From Sternotherus odoratus (Eukaryota > Chordata > Testudines > Kinosternidae): a DNA stretch of 64,000 nucleotides. Below, piece by piece: positions 11,551 through 23,255 of the stretch (position 1 is the first letter of the stretch; the number at the start of each line of letters is the position of its first letter). The translations under genes were made by a program, and so were the position numbers. Below the pieces are notes generated by a model. It was given only the letters and a program-made list of their open reading frames with translations. It did not search any database and was not told where the DNA came from. The DNA lies in NCBI GenBank assembly GCA_032164245.1, contig JAVMKO010000003.1, positions 140,481,259 through 140,545,258 on the forward strand. The letters are read 5' to 3'.

Positions 11551-12194
11551 TTTCATATGGAACTATGAATCACAATTGTAACTTCTTCTCTCTCTCTGAT
11601 TTGCTCTTAATTGGTTAACTTTAGAGGACACCTGTACAACAACTATTTTTTTAAACCTTTGGATACCTTTTATGTTATATTGCCAATGTTAAGTGTTCGT
11701 CTGCACCAGAAATGCACTCATGCCTGTCTTAAACAAGGAAAGGGACAGCAAACCTTTCACCCAGGAAGGAAACGGTTAAACACACAGTAGCTAAAAAAGC
11801 TCTGTTTCTTTAGGAATTCCTATGTTGAACGGTTATTTATAGCAGGATTGAGATTTTTAAAGCAGGATTCTCTATTTTTGACTCCTGCTGGAGCTACATT
11901 TCCTCAGCTGATTCTGATGAGAAGAAGTGTCCTCCACTGCCCACAAGGAACCAACCCTGATGTCATTCTCATTATTCCTTTACACCCTGCGGACCCTCAG
12001 AGGCCTCTATGTGGCAGTCTTCCTGAGGCCTCCATTTCTTACCGTCTCCTTTTCCTCTTTGCTGTGGAGGACCATCTTTTCCCAGCATTCTTTCTCATAC
12101 AAAGTTAGTCAAAATGGATTACCCTGCATTTCAGTTGATGATAATCCACAAGTGTAAACAACGTGGCCTCCTCCAACACTCAATTCTTTGTTAA
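11551..12194. other. no gene seen
   Basis: Overlapping open frames of about 76-86 codons (11848-12157) show no family motif and are probably chance frames. Confidence 0.45.
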
Positions 12195-12330
12195 CATATT
12201 TTGCTTCAAAATGTTTGTTTCTGGGGGAATTTCTATCAAAATCAACGTTTTTTTAAAGTGTGCCCGAGTTAAACAAAGAGACATTTTTCATCCAAAAAAT
12301 GTTTAGAGGAAAAATTTCCAATCACCTCTA
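12195..12330 (-). repeat. fragment of an A/T-run interspersed repeat
   Basis: CATTTTTCATCCAAAAAATG and GGAAAAATTTCCAATCACCTCTA resemble the turtle DNA-transposon end that reads TAGAGCTGGT..GGAAATTTTCC on the opposite strand. Only one end is present. Confidence 0.4.
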
Positions 12331-12534
12331 CTGCCAAGATGATGTGGTAAGACAATGTGGTCCCCTAAAGAGAGGCCAGTGCCCCACTGCAGTATCAGAG
12401 AGGCACTGTGCCTGCCACCACGTCAGCTGAGGAACAGCCCCAGGCTGTGCTTGTGGGAAGAGGAAGGAATTGGGTGTCTCTATAAAGTGTATTCAGCTGT
12501 CTTTAGATGAATGCCTCTTTTCTACTCACCAGTA

Positions 12535-13082
12535 GGAGTAGCTCCAGAAGCCACAGACGCCTCAGACTCTATGATCAGGGATGCAACCCCACTGATCTGA
12601 AGGCAGGTCTACACTACCTGTCATATTGGCAGTAGCGATCGATCTCTTGGGGGCCGATTTATCGTGTCTCGTCTAGATGCGATAAATCAATCACTAAGCA
12701 CTCTCCCGTCGACTCCAGAACTCCACTGTTGCGAGAGGCGGAAGCAGAGTCGACAGGGGAGCGGCAGCGGTTGACTCGCTGCCGCGAGGATGCCGAGGTA
12801 AGTCAACCTAAGATACGTCAACTTCAGCTACGCTATACCCATAGCTGAAGTTGCGTATCTAGGTCAATTCCCTCCTCCCCGCCCGCCCCAGTGTAGACCT
12901 GGGCTTAGTGTCCCTAGCCTATGTTTGCGAGAAGCTGGGAATGAGCGACCGGGGATGGATCACTCAATGATTGCCTCTTCTGTTCATTCCCTCTGATGAA
13001 CCGAGGTATTGGCCATGTCAGAAGACAGGATATTGGGCTGGATGGACCTTTGGTCTAATCCAGTGTGGCTGTTCTTCTTATG
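12535..13082 (+). mobile_element. CR1 LINE 3' end, split by a MITE
   Basis: The left part (12535-12600) has GATCAGGGATGCAACCCC. The right part (from 12908) has GTGTCCCTAGCCTATGTTTG, AGAAGCTGGGAATGAGCGAC and GGGCTGGATGGACCTTTGG, ending CTGTTCTT. These belong to one CR1 3' end. The two halves are separated by the MITE at 12601-12904. Confidence 0.8.
12601..12904. mobile_element. Harbinger-type MITE inserted in CR1
   Basis: The left terminus AGGCAGGTCTACACT and the right terminus AGTGTAGACCTGGGC are near-perfect inverted repeats. The flanking triplets are TGA (12598-12600) and TTA (12905-12907), compatible with a decayed 3-bp TSD. The subterminal regions carry inverted words (GTCGACT.., AACTTCAGCTACGC/GCTGAAGTTGCG). 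It has no ORF. Confidence 0.75.
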
Positions 13083-13409
13083 CCATGCCAGAGAAGCTGG
13101 AGTGCACAGGACTGGGCTATTGTTGAGTGTTCTGCAAGACTGGATTATCAGGGCAGGTATCTACTCAGCCTGTTGCTACTGATACTACGAAAGGAACAGA
13201 GAAACGGGATCTTACATTTATCAGTTCTCCGCAGTACAGAGCTCCTCTCTGAATAATGAGTCACCTTCCAGTATTATTGGGCCAGTATTCTCCCATCAGT
13301 TCATCTTAACTGAATTAGTAATACTCATAATGACACAAATGACTTAAAAAATATAGGGAAGCACTGAGTGGCACTGTGCAATAGAAATTAAGGAGAAGTT
13401 TCTTATAAA

Positions 13410-13590
13410 AAGCCTAATTGACCTTGGTCTTAACCCACTTAACCTCTCTGCATCAGTTTTCCCTGCTGTAAAATGGGAATAGCAATACTGCCTCATCACA
13501 AAGGTATCATGAGGTACTGAATTCATTCATGTTTTCAAAACATTGGGATCTCAGCTTGAAGGTGCTATAAAAGCACAAAGTATTATTGTT
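13410..13590 (+). mobile_element. CORE/MIR-type SINE fragment
   Basis: CATCAGTTTTCCCTGCTGTAAAATGGGAATAG and GAAGGTGCTATAAAAGCACA mark the middle and tail. The tRNA-like head is absent or decayed. Confidence 0.7.
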
Positions 13591-13689
13591 CATCATCATT
13601 AATATTCAACCACAACTGCTTAGAAACATTGTTCAAAAATCTTTCAGTCCTCCGACCATCTTCTTCTGATTAAATCTTCAGGTAAGATT

Positions 13690-13760
13690 ATGTCTACGCT
13701 GGGGGGACCATAGTGACACATCTATGGTGTCAGAGCTATGCCAGTATAACCCCAGGCCCA
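13690..13760 (+). mobile_element. MITE end fragment
   Basis: ATGTCTACGCTGGGGGGACC followed by GAGCTATGCCAGTATAACCCC resembles one end of the TCTACAC MITE family. No second terminus was found. Confidence 0.4.
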
Positions 13761-14738
13761 AGTTTAATCTCCCGTTTTCAGTTACACCAAAATGTGTTAA
13801 ATTAATTTTTAGGGAGAAAATGTTTGTGTTTTATCTCAACCCAAAAGTGATTCTTGCAGGGACTGTTCTTGAAAGTTTGAGTGCAATCCGTTCCAATTAT
13901 TTGCCAGTGTGCCGGAAGAACACCTCCTTCTCTCCTACATGTTCCAAACAAACATTTTTGCACGTGGTAACTCCACAACGGCAGAATCATCAGCATTGGC
14001 TTGATTTGTAGACCTTATTGAGAAAATAATCATGTCAAGTTATGAGCATTCAAAATGGGGAAATTCCCCAAACAAGTGCAGTAGAATTTTGCTCTCCGCT
14101 TTTCTTTTTAAAACAACCTTAAAAGTTTAGAACACTGGGACTGCTGAACCATTTAGGTTTGAGATGACTGAAGATTTTGAGACAGCTAAGGTTTCAGATG
14201 GTTAAGACCAGGAAAGCTCTTTTTCTCTCTTGTATTCGTATAGTTCCAATCAATGTAGTATTCAGGCCTCCATCAAGGATGATTGCATTCCAGATGTGTC
14301 AAGCTGAAAAACTCCAGATTCAGTAAATTCCTGGGAGCCTAAAAGCTGCCGTTGCAAGTGGTTTTCTTTAAACCTAATTTTTAAAGGGAATTCCATGCCA
14401 AAATAGTGTTATACAATGTTCAGGTTAAGTTAGTAAATCCTCAACAGTCAGGAAATTTGAAAAGTTAAGGTTGAGTTCTTACCCCTAACTCTTCCCCCTT
14501 TTGTCTATTCCTTACGTTATCTCTTTCTATATCTTTGTTTTACTTGCTGAATAATAAAATAGGATACAATACAATATAAACTGGAATTTCTTATACAACC
14601 TTGACAGTACAACGAGAGTTCTGAGACATACAGGATGCAGTCTCACATTCAAAATGGTCATTGGCTTAAATACGATGCAGTCATCGTGGTGAAAGGAGTG
14701 ATTTAGGCAACAGTAACAGTGGTTTGTCAGGTCCATTA

Positions 14739-14761
14739 TATTCTCTCTCTCTCTCTCTCTC
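14739..14761. repeat. (CT)n microsatellite
   Basis: An uninterrupted CT run of about 11 units. Confidence 0.9.
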
Positions 14762-14966
14762 AAAGCTGTTGTTTCATGTAAAAATAAGCATTTATCTGTC
14801 TGCCAAAGCATTAGAACTATAAATACTTTGAGTGACAAATACTTCTGTCACAGCATTCAGGATATGTTCAGAAGTGTAATCTCAGGCATTGTGTAGAACT
14901 AACCATAGTGGGGCAGAGTCTACCCTGATACAATATTTCTGGGTTTTAAAGCTTGTTGATTTGAAT

Positions 14967-15010
14967 ATTATATAGATAGGTAGATAGACACACAAACACA
15001 CACACACATT
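14967..15010. repeat. (TAGA)n/(CA)n compound microsatellite
   Basis: ATATAGATAGGTAGATAGA is followed by an ACACA-rich run of about 20 bp. Confidence 0.8.
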
Positions 15011-16358
15011 TTATTTTAATTTTTTGTTTGGGGTAGTGTCATTATTTACACATTCTTCAAGCTGACTGTATGTATAGTTTGGCTTCTATGTTTTGACAGT
15101 AATATTAGTATTAAATACATTCCTAAACATTATGTGGTATGTCATTCAGCAAGTTTTGTTGGAGAGAAATTCTGAAGTCTGGATAAATAAAGTTTCACAT
15201 AGGAAAGCCGAGAAAGATTCAGGAATGATTCACATAGGTTGCATTAACCTTCCCACCTCTCCCTTCTCCTTCCTCCTACCCCCATCCCCAGAAGTAGATT
15301 ACTTACACAAAGTTATTAGTGAGCCAAACCATTTTAATTCAGACTCTAAAACCCAAAACAAGGCAAACATTATTGTCTACTTGTTAAGATCTTCCCAAAG
15401 TTATTCTCAGTTTAGGTGTCAGACTGACCCTTGTGCATCTTCTAATTGTCCTGTTTCTGGATTCTTGGTAGCAGATTTGGTGGCTTCAAATTATACATAA
15501 AGTATCTTTAAGGTGTCAAGAAAAAATTCACAATCTAAATTGTTTCCAGTTCGACAGCAATCCCAAAAGGTCCTCTTCAGTTTTAACAGAGTCCCTCTGA
15601 AGTTTGTGGATTAATAAGGGAAATATTCTCTCATGACCATACTCTCATCCTACAATTTAGAACGAGCTGGATTGTCAGAGCAAATCAGCAGATTACAGTG
15701 ATGCTATGGGTACTGAGATATTGTCACCTACGGTTGAAATATTAGAATATTTTTAACCCTTTGTTGTCTCTACTCTTTACATTTTAATTCTTTTTGCCGG
15801 AGCCTGTTTATGCCTACAACAGGCAGAAGACCAATTCCCTACTGAATTCTTTGTAACAATATGCAAAAGTGTGTATCACTTTATTGGTTCTTGAGAATTA
15901 CACACACAAAAGTGTTAGATCTCACATAGGGAAAATACTGAGCTTTGAGGTTCTATTTCAAATAGAATTCTTTATTGCCATCCTAGTCCATGTGGAGGGG
16001 AGAGGGGGACAAAGTGAAAATATTGTGATAGCTAGTTGGCTTTAATCTCAGAGTTGGCAGAGTCTGGCTCTGAATATGGAATTTTGCACAGTTTATTTTA
16101 GGTATGTACAGCTAGCAACTGGAGTATGTTCCACATGCTAAACACTTGGAATTCCCCCAGGAGAAGTCTTGTTTCAAATTAAATTTAAGCACTCCAAAGC
16201 TAGTACAGTATCTCTCCCCCCCCCACCCCCGAATTAACTGTAGTGTTGTATTAAGTTTTGATTATATTGATATACATCAGTCCTGAGCAACAAAGCATAC
16301 CAGCCTTCAGCATATGGACTGCCTTTTGTTTTAAATTTTATCTATTAACAATATATGT

Positions 16359-16378
16359 TTACACACACACACACACCC
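16359..16378. repeat. (AC)n microsatellite
   Basis: Nine to ten AC units in an otherwise ordinary AT-rich stretch. Confidence 0.85.
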
Positions 16379-17632
16379 TCAACAGGCAGGGTCTTGCAGA
16401 CTTTCTCAGCAGCTGTGACAACTGATGTCACCCCCTTTGCAGAAATTTCCACAAACATCTTCCAAAGGCCAAGTCAAATGAGAGATAGAGCTTATCGGCT
16501 TCTTTAAAGTGCTCTCAATGGGAGCAAGTCATGTGACCCTCTTCCTTGCCTGTGGGGTGTGGTATGTCACAGCTCCCATATCAGCTGGCACATGTATGTG
16601 CAAGATATGAGACAGCAAAAAAAGGAGTAATCATAAATACTAATATCATTGAGACTGTTCAAGAGGGTGAGAGTATGTTGAGTAATTTCAGTGTGCGCTC
16701 TTACATTCTGAAAACAGGGGGAGTGCTAGTCTGCCCGTCATTGTGCACACACAACCTACTCAGCACAGACTGGGAGTGGTATTCCAGGCTACTACTCATT
16801 TAACGTGGCCATGGGGTGGTAGATGAACGCTGATACTTCACAGGTGACTCGCAAAGGATTATTTTTCAAAAACTAGGCTTTGCCCTTTGGGGGTTCTTTA
16901 TCCATCCAAAAAAGCGGAAAGGGGAGGGGGGTTAAGTCATCCCCGCCCCCCACACACACTAGTTTTTAGCCTTAAAAACATTGGCAATGTCAAGTCTGGT
17001 TTTATCAGAGGACTAGCTGGATGCCTCAATGGGTTATTTATTTATTTGGGTGGGGTTTTTTTATCTGATGTGAAAGGTGGGTGTATTAAATCTTTCACAA
17101 AGATAGTCTTTATCCAAAATGTTATTTGGCTGTTGAAGCAAAATAGGTGTTAACAAAGAACAGCATTTTTAAACAGTCTAATAAAAAAAAACTTCCCTTC
17201 TGAAGCATTGTCTTCACTAGGAAAACTCGTGCTACCCTAAGCTCCCTCACAGTTTTTATCTCAACTGCTAACATGTGTGAGAGCTACAGACTGTTGGGTC
17301 TTCACTAGCAGTTTACCTCTCATTAGTTACCATGTGTTCACTAGGTAATACTACACCTTCTTTCCTAGTAAATATATACCTTTAGGCGTTCCATTTTCAT
17401 GCTCTTGACTCTTGCAATGTCACCCTTTCACTAGTTCTCCAATCATAAGTGTCTTCCAGGGCAGACAAGACCTGATTTTCAGATGTTAAAATAAGCTGGC
17501 CAAAAATGACTTTGAAGGGGAAAGTCTACCTTTCAGGCTTTATTTACATACTTCATAAACTCAAAAGAGGGAAAAAGCCCAATTAGTTTTCTATTTGCAA
17601 TTCACGCTTAATATTAGTGGTTTGCTTTTCTG

Positions 17633-17857
17633 CAGTGCTGCACAGTTCTCTGGACGTTTTGATCCTTTATGGTGACCTCTTTACACAGCAAGCCTCAGAG
17701 TGAGCCCTTTCTAAATTAAAATTCCTTTTAAAAAATATTTAACTATAAATACTGGCGATGAAGTGGGACTTGGTGGTGGAGGCTGGCCACTCGCAACCCC
17801 CACATAATAACCTTGCAACACCCTGAGGAGTCACTGCCCCGAGTTAGAGAAACCCTG
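17633..17857 (-). mobile_element. non-autonomous hAT fragment
   Basis: The right end (CGCAACCCCCACATAATAACC .. GAGTTAGAGAAACCCTG) is the reverse complement of the turtle hAT end CAGGGGTTCTCAAACTG..GGGTCG. Upstream words TTTACACAGCAAGCCTCAGAG also belong to it. The putative left end is CAGTGCTGC. The 8-bp flanks CTTTTCTG and CTTTATCT agree only with a gap, so the TSD is weak. Confidence 0.65.
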
Positions 17858-18129
17858 CTTTATCTCAAATCTTTTTATTACGGATTTTCTCACCAGGCTT
17901 CTCATTCAGACATCTACATTCTGCATCACCAAGGGTTTGTGTACATGACTTTTTTTGCATTGGAGTGACAATGTCGTTGCATTCGGGCAAGCCTCTGGCG
18001 CAGATATGAGGCATTAGGGTAAAAAGCAACGTTCGTTAGTGTGGGGTAACCCAATTTCAGATCTGGGTAAGATGCACAAGTGCAACTCCACTTTTACATT
18101 AGTGCAGCATGTGCACACTATGGCCAGGC
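17858..18129. other. no gene; possible old MITE
   Basis: GTGTACATGAC at the left and GTGCAGCATGTGCACAC at the right may be remnants of MITE ends; they are not convincing as a pair. Confidence 0.35.
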
Positions 18130-18450
18130 CAGTTTTTCTTGGTACACTATTACCAGTTAGGAGTATGATTCCCCGCCCTCCTCCCCGCTGACATTTCTAT
18201 ACCAGCTAAAGCCCTAGTGTATGTGCAGTTATATGGCATAACAGGGTTTCTGCCAATATAGCTTATTTCTCTTGAGGAATCTGTATGAGCTATGTCAGTA
18301 TGAGCTGCAGCTACACTAGGAGGACTTGTTGGCATAGTTATACCAGCAAACTTTTTCTAGTGTACACCTGGTCTAAGGATTAGACCAGTGTGGCTCCATC
18401 AGTGTACCTACACTGATGCAAAAATCCCCCATTTGGACAGGCCTTTATTT
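18130..18450. mobile_element. MITE remnants, one or two copies
   Basis: The segment holds TATACCAGCTAAAG, GGCATAGTTATACCAGC and the terminus CTAGTGTACACCTGGTCTAAG near 18358-18377, then an adjoining TTAGACCAGTGTGGCTCC. This looks like the ends of two MITEs of the TCTACAC group placed end to end. Borders are uncertain. Confidence 0.5.
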
Positions 18451-18624
18451 TGAGAGGATGAGGCCATGACTATGGAATGGTGGGGTTTTCTTCTAGAGAA
18501 ATGTAAGTAGGGCTTCTGATTTTAGTGTTAACCAATAAATACGAATATAAACACCGCTCCTTTCATCTCGCCTTCCAAAATGAAATCACTGTTTATCCAA
18601 TAAACACCAGAAAAGGTGGCTTGT

Positions 18625-18812
18625 GTCTAAGGGTGGGTCTGTAATGCACTCGACAGGATCGATATTTAAAGCACACTCAATTCATGTGTTGTGCATTAAC
18701 TGGTCTGAGTAGACCCTGCTGGTGCGCACTAAGGGTTCCCTAGTGTGCTTTAAGGTAGTGCTGTTGGAAAGAGTATTACTTTAAAGTGCACTAGGGAATA
18801 TTACCAAGAGAT
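18625..18812. mobile_element. MITE with TTTAAAGTGCAC words
   Basis: GGGTCTGTAATGCACTCGAC, TATTTAAAGCACACT, TAGTGTGCTTTAAGG and TTTAAAGTGCACTAGGG form repeated and inverted words of one small DNA element common in turtles. No ORF. Confidence 0.55.
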
Positions 18813-19629
18813 TACTTTCATTTACATTACTCATAATAAATACAAAGAGAAAGCCTCCCTAAAACAGATTTTTGAACATTTACATAAAACTCAAATTGCT
18901 AAAAATAGATCTCCAAAAATTAAATGAAAAAAGCCCGACAAACAGAATCCCCAGGTTAAACTTTAAAGTATTAATTTCAGGTTTCTGGAATATTGACAGG
19001 AGAATGAGCTGCAAAGCAATTCGATTTTTTTGTGTGGTCTTACTATGCATAGCTATGCATAGTTCAGTCTGTCCCTTTATTCCCATTATAGGCTGTGCAT
19101 TTGGGTTCTACTCAAGTCAATAACAGAAGAAGAGCTGCTGTGATTATGAGTATGAGTTCACAGCAGAATTAGCCCAGGATCTTACCCCAAGTTCCTTCCT
19201 GTCCAGACACAAAAGTCTCTCACTCAACTCTGGTGGTGTCAAGCCAGCTCTTCTGGCACTACAAGCTAAAACCCAAGTAAAGATTTCACTCAGGCTGGTA
19301 TCTCACCCACTTGCAGTGAGCATGCAGGTTAAATCACTTGAATATTGATAGTTTGTTCATCCCTTCCCATAATTCCTCCAAATTCACACACAGACAGGTG
19401 CTCCCACAGTCAACATAGAAAGAATCATAGAGTGGATCAGTTTACTACAGCACAGAGAACCTGGAATATGCTCCAAGATGTGCCAACATACATAGGTGAG
19501 TCACATAGGGTCAGTAAGGACACATTAACTCCAGTGAGGCTTTGCAGAGTGGCTGGTAACACCTGGAGAGACAAACACAGGTGCTCAGACCTGGATGCTG
19601 ATTATCTGAGCTCTCTCTGTGGTGAAGAC
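18813..19629. other. no gene seen
   Basis: Short frames of up to 95 codons on both strands, with no recognised motif. Confidence 0.5.
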
Positions 19630-19742
19630 TAGGATAGCCAGATAGAAAAATTGGGACAGGGTGGGCATAATTGGCACCTACATAAGAAAAAGCCCCAAAT
19701 ATCAGGACTGTCCCAATAAAATCAGGACATCTGGACACCCTA
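19630..19742. mobile_element. 113-bp hAT-type MITE
   Basis: The element starts TAGGATAGCCAGATAG and ends ATCTGGACACCCTA, an imperfect inverted pair. A perfect 8-bp TSD GTGAAGAC lies at 19622-19629 and 19743-19750. The inner words AAAAGCCCCAAATATCAGGAC and CCCAATAAAATCAGGACATC match a widespread turtle element. Confidence 0.85.
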
Positions 19743-19862
19743 GTGAAGACATACCCTATGAGTTGCTTCAATCTCCTTATTATGTATGGCTTTGGTTAAC
19801 ATCACTCTTTTGGACATGTTTTTCAGTTTGTTTGTTTGGGAGTGTCTTTGGTGGATCAACAG

Positions 19863-20156
19863 TATTGCCAAAACCAAAGGTTCAAAAATCATGATTCAAG
19901 CCCCACACATCATGAGATATGCTTACAGATCATGAGATTTAAAAAAAAAAAACACTTGGGGGATCTTAGAACCGTGGGGATCTTAGCGCTCTCTTTCCAG
20001 CTTTTCTTTGCAACCATGAGGGCTAGAAACTTACTTTACTTTTTTTTTAATGAAATTTGAGATTCTGATATATTCACATGACTCCTGGAGCAGCGACTTT
20101 ATGAAAAAATAACAAGTATCACAAGATTCTGCAATAAAATAGTCCAAGTGGCAATA
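19863..20156. mobile_element. small DNA element with TATTGCCA ends
   Basis: The left end TATTGCCAAAACC and right end AAGTGGCAATA are inverted. The interior has TCAAAAATCATGATTCAAG, TCATGAGATTTAAAA and CAACCATGAGGGCTAGAAAC. A TA at each border would fit a Tc1/mariner-type TSD, but I am unsure of the superfamily. Confidence 0.5.
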
Positions 20157-20353
20157 ATATAAAACATCTTAAAATTTTCTTTCTTCTTGACTATTTTCTC
20201 TGGCTAAAGGTTCAGCGGCCATGACCAGCAACAAGAGCATGCTTATTTTTTGTGAGTTTGTCATGTGCACTACAAAATGGAACCAGTACCGACAACAGCT
20301 GAATCTGAACCACTGCTGAATACTGGCCAGCTATCGGCAATGGTTCAGTTCAT

Positions 20354-20993
20354 CAGGGCCGGCGACAGGAATTTTGGGGCCCCGTACCCAGATCGTGCGG
20401 GCCCCCCCCCCCCCGTCTCCTGCGGCCCCCCCCCCCCGGCCATTCTCCCGCCGCCCGCAGGCCCCCCCCCCCGGCCATTCTCCCGCCACCCGCGGGGCCC
20501 TCCGGTCTCCCGCCACCCATGCCCCCCCCCCGGCCATTCTCCCGCCGCCCGCGGGGCCCCCCGGTCTCCTGCCATCCGTGCCCCCCCCCCGGCCATTCTC
20601 CCGCCGCTCGCGTCCCCCCCCCCGCCGTCTCCCGCTGCCCGCGGGGCCCCCCCCCGGCCATTCTCCCGCCACCCGCGGGGCCCCCCGGTCTCCCGCCGCC
20701 CGCGGGGGCCCCCTCCCGCCGTCCCCCCTCCGCCCGCGGGCCCCAACCCCCGCATACGCTTTGGCCGCGTGGCCGGACGGAAGAAGCAAAGGGGGGCGGG
20801 GGGAGGCTGCTGGGTGCCGGGGGAGGGGGGCTGGTGAGCGCTGCAGCAGCTGCCCAGAGCCGCGCCTTGCTCACAGCCCCGGCGACAAAGGGATACAGCT
20901 GTGTACCGGGCCCGCCCCGGACTTCAGGGGGGCCCCCTGAAGTCCGGGGCCCGGTATAGCTGTACCCGTTGTACCCCCCTGTCGCCGGCCCTG
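20354..20993. mobile_element. non-autonomous hAT with poly-C / GC-rich minisatellite
   Basis: The TIRs are CAGGGCCGGCGACAGG and CCTGTCGCCGGCCCTG, with a perfect 8-bp TSD CAGTTCAT (20346-20353 and 20994-21001). The interior is about 80% G+C or more. From about 20400 to 20720 it repeats a unit built on GGCCATTCTCCCGCC and GGGGCCCCCCGGTCTCC. The 136-190-codon frames on both strands are proline/glycine/arginine-rich readings of the repeat, not genes. No transposase is present. The same terminal family occurs at 62977. Confidence 0.92.
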
Positions 20994-21208
20994 CAGTTCA
21001 TTAATGTTGACAAGGCTCTCCCTTAAGGCTGTTCTGTCCTGATATTAGTAGGCATTCCAGTTTTCCCAAACAGCCTTCACAGGGAATGGAATCAATGCAA
21101 AAATCCTCTGATGGTGATGCTGTGCTTTACAGGATGTAGCAGAACTACAGTGGGGGTTCAGGGAAGATGATTAGAGGCAAGGAAAGATTGGAATGAGATA
21201 GTTTAGAG

Positions 21209-21521
21209 CAAGAGTCACACCCATTCAGAAGTGGTGTGCAGAGTCTTCATTTATTCACTCTAATTTAAGGTTTCACATGCCAGTAATACATTTTAAATGT
21301 TTTTAGAAGGTCTCTTTCTATAAAAGTCTTTAATATAGAACTAAACTATTGTTGTATGTAAAGTAAATGAGGTGTTTAAAATGTTTAAGAAGCTTCGTTT
21401 AAAATTAACTTAAAATGCAGAGACCCCTGGACCGGAGACCAGGACCCAGGCAGTGTGAGAGCCACTGAAAATCAGCTCGCGTGCCGCCTTCGGCACCCGT
21501 GCCATAGGTTGCCTACCCCTG
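21209..21521. mobile_element. non-autonomous hAT
   Basis: It begins CAAGAGTCACACCC and ends GCCATAGGTTGCCTACCCCTG, with a perfect 8-bp TSD GTTTAGAG (21201-21208 and 21522-21529). The body is AT-rich; the right 100 bp are GC-rich. Confidence 0.9.
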
Positions 21522-21549
21522 GTTTAGAGGAAAAAACAAATAAAATGGA

Positions 21550-22037
21550 ATATGATAAAGGCACACCAAATAACGAATGGCGTTGAGGAGGCAAATTGTT
21601 AAATTCTACACGTTTTTGCCCTCTCTCATAATGTAAGAATAAAAGGATATTAAAAGGGAACTAATTTAAAACTGACAAAAGGAACCCCTATTTTAATAAA
21701 ATATATAACCAACTTGTGGAACTCATTGCCACAAGATACCATTGAGGCCAAGAGAGTTGTAGGATTCAGAAAGGATTAGATGTTTTATAGGGAAATAAAA
21801 ACATCCAGAGTTATGTTGGTTAAGTTAAAAACAAAGACATTTTAGTAGGAATATAAAGCTTCATGCTTCAGGACATAAAACAGAATTAAGAAGAAATTTC
21901 ACCTAGGGAGAGGTCATTCCATAAGAGTCCACTACAGGGTTTCTTGCACTTGCTTCGGTAGCATCTGATACTGGCTACTGCCAGACACAGGATAACTTGA
22001 ACTATTGGTTTAATCCAGAATGGCATTTCTATGTTCC
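21550..22037 (+). mobile_element. CR1 LINE 3' end
   Basis: GTGGAACTCATTGCCACAAG, CCATTGAGGCCAAGAG, CAGGGTTTCTTGCACTTGC and a terminal ATGGCATTTCTATGTTCC are the 3' UTR of a CR1 subfamily. The copy is 5'-truncated. Its 3' end differs from that of the CR1 copies at 34.5 and 61.5 kb, so at least two CR1 lineages are present. Confidence 0.8.
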
Positions 22038-22142
22038 AGTCCATGGGGTTTCCTCTAATAAAGTCAGTACTGAGTTTTGCTAAGCAACAATCTTACTCCA
22101 AATTAATCTAAAATCTTTTGGGGGTTTCACTCAAGCTGTATG

Positions 22143-22403
22143 GGGGGCAGTGTGGAATAAAGACAGGGCACTGGTTTAGGAATCATAGATTTCGGTTCTA
22201 GTCCCAGTGTGTACACTCATCTGCTATCCATCCTTGACAAATCATTTCACCTGTTTCCATTACCACACTTGTCAATCTTATCTATTTAGAGCATAAGCTC
22301 TTCAGAACAGAAACTGTCCCTATGTGTCTGTACAGAGCCTAGAACAATGTGGCCTTGACCTTGGTTGGAGCCTCCAGGCACTGCTGTAGTACAACTGATA
22401 ACA
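22143..22403 (+). mobile_element. CORE/MIR-type SINE
   Basis: A decayed tRNA-like head (GGGGGCAGTGTGGAATAAAG) is followed by a long L2-like tail: GAGCATAAGCTCTTCAGAAC, GTACAGAGCCTAGAACAATG and GGTTGGAGCCTCCAGGCACT. Confidence 0.8.
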
Positions 22404-22754
22404 ATGTGTGATATACAGGATATTGACGGTGTTGCAAACCGGCATCCAAAACTTGGAAGGGGTAATTTTAGTTTACACTTACCTTCCATTATGAGACCAC
22501 TCCCACTTCTGCTGTACAACCCATCTCAGCCTGCCAGCAAAAGAGTCCCCGATGAGAACAGACACCAGCACCATGGTTCATAGCCTTGCCAAATACGTGT
22601 CAGGTTTGTTTTTCCAACGAGCGATGCCAGTGCTCCTCCATGAACACCACAAGTCAGACTAGTGCAGCCCAAGAAGACTATAGCTCTAACACAGGGTACA
22701 CACGGAGGCCATGCTATGGATATTCCTTCCCTGGCATTTACACTGTCTGAGGTG

Positions 22755-22905
22755 TTATAAAATCATCTCAGCTTAGAAATGACGAAACTAAGACAGAGGT
22801 TAAAAGACTTGCCTATGGTCACACAGTAAGTTAGTGACAAAGCTACTAAGAGAAGCCAGAACGTCGGCTCTCAGTCCAGTGCGTCACCCACAGGACCATC
22901 CTCTC
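22755..22905 (-). mobile_element. CORE/MIR-type SINE fragment
   Basis: Reverse orientation: GACGAAACTAAGACAGAGG, ACTTGCCTATGGTCACACAG and a reversed tRNA-like head near 22860-22900. Confidence 0.65.
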
Positions 22906-23149
22906 CTCCCCTCAGCCTCTTGCAGATGGCATTCAGTACACAATGGAGATTACGTGTTCTTAAAGAACACAGACAAGCCCTCTGAGGTCCTGCCAGCTGG
23001 CACCAGCTTTGCTGTGATACCACATCTATTACAAAGCCCACTGGAGCATGCAGCTAGCCCACAAGGGATCAGGGAAGTTAGGTTACTATTTACTATTTCT
23101 ACTACAATCGCTTCCAGAAGCCCTAATCAAAATTAGAAGCTCGACAATA

Positions 23150-23255
23150 GAACGTAAGCTCCTCAAGAAAGGTTACTGATCTTCACCATGTGACTGTACA
23201 GTGCCCATTACAACCAGCCCCAGCCTTGATTGGGGCTCCTAGGTGCTCCCACACT
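23150..23255 (+). mobile_element. L2-like SINE tail fragment
   Basis: CGTAAGCTCCTCAAGAAAGG, TGTACAGTGCCCATTACAA and TTGATTGGGGCTCCTAGGTG match the tail of the 22143 SINE. Confidence 0.7.

Larger units (their letters stand above)
13761..17632. other. no gene seen; repeat-poor interval
   Basis: This is about 3.9 kb without a recognised gene or large element. It holds microsatellites (14739-14761, 14967-15010, 16359-16378) and a C-tract near 16214-16230. The longest open frame (15093-15500, 135 codons, plus) shows no motif, signal peptide or splice context that I would trust. Confidence 0.5.

Noticed and set aside
15093..15500. A 135-codon protein gene
   Set aside because: No recognisable domain, AT-rich codon pattern like its surroundings, and no splice or promoter context.
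20265..20959. Proline/glycine-rich frames of 136-190 codons on both strands
   Set aside because: They are readings of the poly-C and GC-rich array inside the hAT at 20354-20993. All frames are equally open.
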